From assembly GCA_030604505.1 (NCBI GenBank), contig JAUVVT010000121.1, forward strand, positions 1 to 6,272: a DNA stretch of 6,272 bases. Direction: 5' to 3'. Both the position numbers and the translations under genes were made by a program. The notes below the pieces were generated by a model. It was not told where the DNA came from. It saw only the letters and a list, made by a program, of their open reading frames with translations, and did not search any database. The stretch is from a bacterium (GTDB lineage Bacteria > SM23-31 > JAUVVT01). Position 1 is the stretch's first letter. Every line of letters starts with the position of its first letter. Of this stretch, positions 5,320-6,272 are shown piece by piece.

Positions 5320-6272
5320 TCAGTCTATATCATTTTCAATTTCCTTGAAAAATTGCTCTCGATAGTTGACAATATGCTCAGAAACTCCACCTTCAAATGG
5401 TTTCAATTCCTTATATGTAACGCCCAGTCCACTAACATCTATATCATAAGGATGTATATTCAAATATGCAGCTTTCCCTGTTATTGCAGCACCTAAAGTT
5501 GTTGTTTCCGTAATAGGATTACCATCCTTATCGAACATAGCATAAACCTTCCTTCTCATAAGTGTGGCAAGCAGTCTTCCAAAGTATTTATCTTTAGAAC
5601 CCCCCGCCGTAAGTGCAACTGGAACTTCCTTATCCTTTGAAATTAAATCAATATGATAAGCAGTCGTAATTGCGGTAGCAAGATTTGCGACAATATATGC
5701 TTTATCAGGATTTTCATAAAAAGCATTTTCATTAATAATCCCCCCTTTTAAATCAGGGAAAGGACCGGTATGATAGTTATTCGGATTTATATTAGGTAGC
5801 ACGAAGCAATCAGCTTCTTTTAATACATGTTCCAACAAATTCTCATTTAGATTCCCTTCAAACCTGTAACCTCTCTTCTCTATCAAACCTTTTATATACT
5901 TAAAATCATTCCCGCCGCCATAAATCGTTGTTACCGCCGGTTCTCCGTCAACGGTACCTTGAACCATGATACCCTTTTTGTACCCGTCCTCGGGAAGCTT
6001 TATAAAACCGCCGATTTGAGCGCCCATTGTCCATGTTCCCGCATCAATCTGTATCACAGGTTTACCGGCATCCTCGGGAAATGCTTGATAAAAAGTAGAC
6101 ATAATAGGAATATGATACAAACAAGGATCGTGCCCTCCTGGGATAACAAGAACATCCCCCGAAAGTCCTAAAGAGTCTGCCTGAGACTGCGGCATATTTC
6201 CAATTGACTTATACGCAGCAAAAGTCTTTCTTGGAATTAATCTCCAGAACGATTTGATTTTTTCCACAAAAC
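5320..6272 (-). CDS. FGGY-family sugar kinase, rhamnulokinase-like, partial (N-terminus beyond the right edge)
   Basis: The frame is open to the right edge, so the 5' part is missing. A GTG at 6267 is inside the gene, not a start: the frame continues upstream of it, and a full FGGY kinase is about 450-500 residues. Counting from that GTG, residues 1-38 are the end of the first FGGY domain and the rest is the C-terminal domain. GGHD puts the likely catalytic base at Asp47, equivalent to the HD of E. coli RhaB. DAGTWTMG (75-82) matches the SSGTW phosphate loop, and a later AGGSKDKYFGRLLATL with ETTTLGAAITGKAA matches the adenosine-binding end of the family. It should phosphorylate a ketose, probably L-rhamnulose, with ATP in the cytoplasm. 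The substrate is inferred from the isomerase next door; L-fuculose or another ketose is possible. The stop is TGA at 5320-5322. The binding residues of the first domain cannot be seen. Confidence 0.88.
   Translation of the reverse strand, partial: FVEKIKSFWRLIPRKTFAAYKSIGNMPQSQADSLGLSGDVLVIPGGHDPCLYHIPIMSTFYQAFPEDAGKPVIQIDAGTWTMGAQIGGFIKLPEDGYKKGIMVQGTVDGEPAVTTIYGGGNDFKYIKGLIEKRGYRFEGNLNENLLEHVLKEADCFVLPNINPNNYHTGPFPDLKGGIINENAFYENPDKAYIVANLATAITTAYHIDLISKDKEVPVALTAGGSKDKYFGRLLATLMRRKVYAMFDKDGNPITETTTLGAAITGKAAYLNIHPYDIDVSGLGVTYKELKPFEGGVSEHIVNYREQFFKEIENDID

Noticed and set aside
2435..6272. Genome-wide reassignment of TGA to Trp or Gly
   Set aside because: The kinase, isomerase and lipoprotein genes all end in TGA at sensible protein ends, and Trp is encoded by TGG throughout.
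1..6272. CRISPR array, tRNA, rRNA or insertion sequence
   Set aside because: I see no regularly spaced direct repeats, no tRNA-like cloverleaf and no transposase on either strand.

Overview
The window looks like part of the chromosome of an AT-rich bacterium (GC roughly 35-40 % by eye) with a Gram-negative style envelope. It encodes a lipoprotein with a lipobox-like signal and a twin-arginine exported protein. Good Shine-Dalgarno sequences precede most genes, and TGA and TAA both serve as normal stops. I cannot name the species. The mix of a RhaI-type isomerase, an NCS1-like permease, a DUF6599-type lipoprotein and a DUF362 protein suggests an uncultured heterotroph of the PVC/FCB kind, but that is a guess from family distribution.

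All six substantial genes lie on the minus strand and read from the right edge to the left. First comes the C-terminal two thirds of an FGGY sugar kinase (5320 to the edge). Next is a complete L-rhamnose isomerase of the Pseudomonas stutzeri RhaI type (3990-5246), in which every remembered metal ligand is in place. Third is a 12-helix NCS1-like permease (2435-3832) interrupted by one in-frame TGA at codon 122. Fourth is a 61-residue two-helix membrane protein (2239-2424), 10 bases after the permease. These four form a likely sugar uptake, isomerisation and phosphorylation unit: the permease brings in the sugar, the isomerase makes the ketose, and the kinase phosphorylates it. No aldolase is visible; it may lie beyond the right edge.

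The next two genes, a DUF6599-like lipoprotein (1236-2177) and a Tat-exported DUF362 protein (269-1228), are tightly coupled, with the Shine-Dalgarno of the second overlapping the stop of the first. They probably act together outside the cytoplasm, but their function is unknown. The leftmost 268 bases hold only weak plus-strand coding remnants.

The most notable points are the single stop codon inside an otherwise intact transporter, the small membrane protein that may be its accessory subunit, the very glycine-rich active-site loop of the isomerase, and related repeat-like sequences found just after the stop codons of the kinase and the isomerase.
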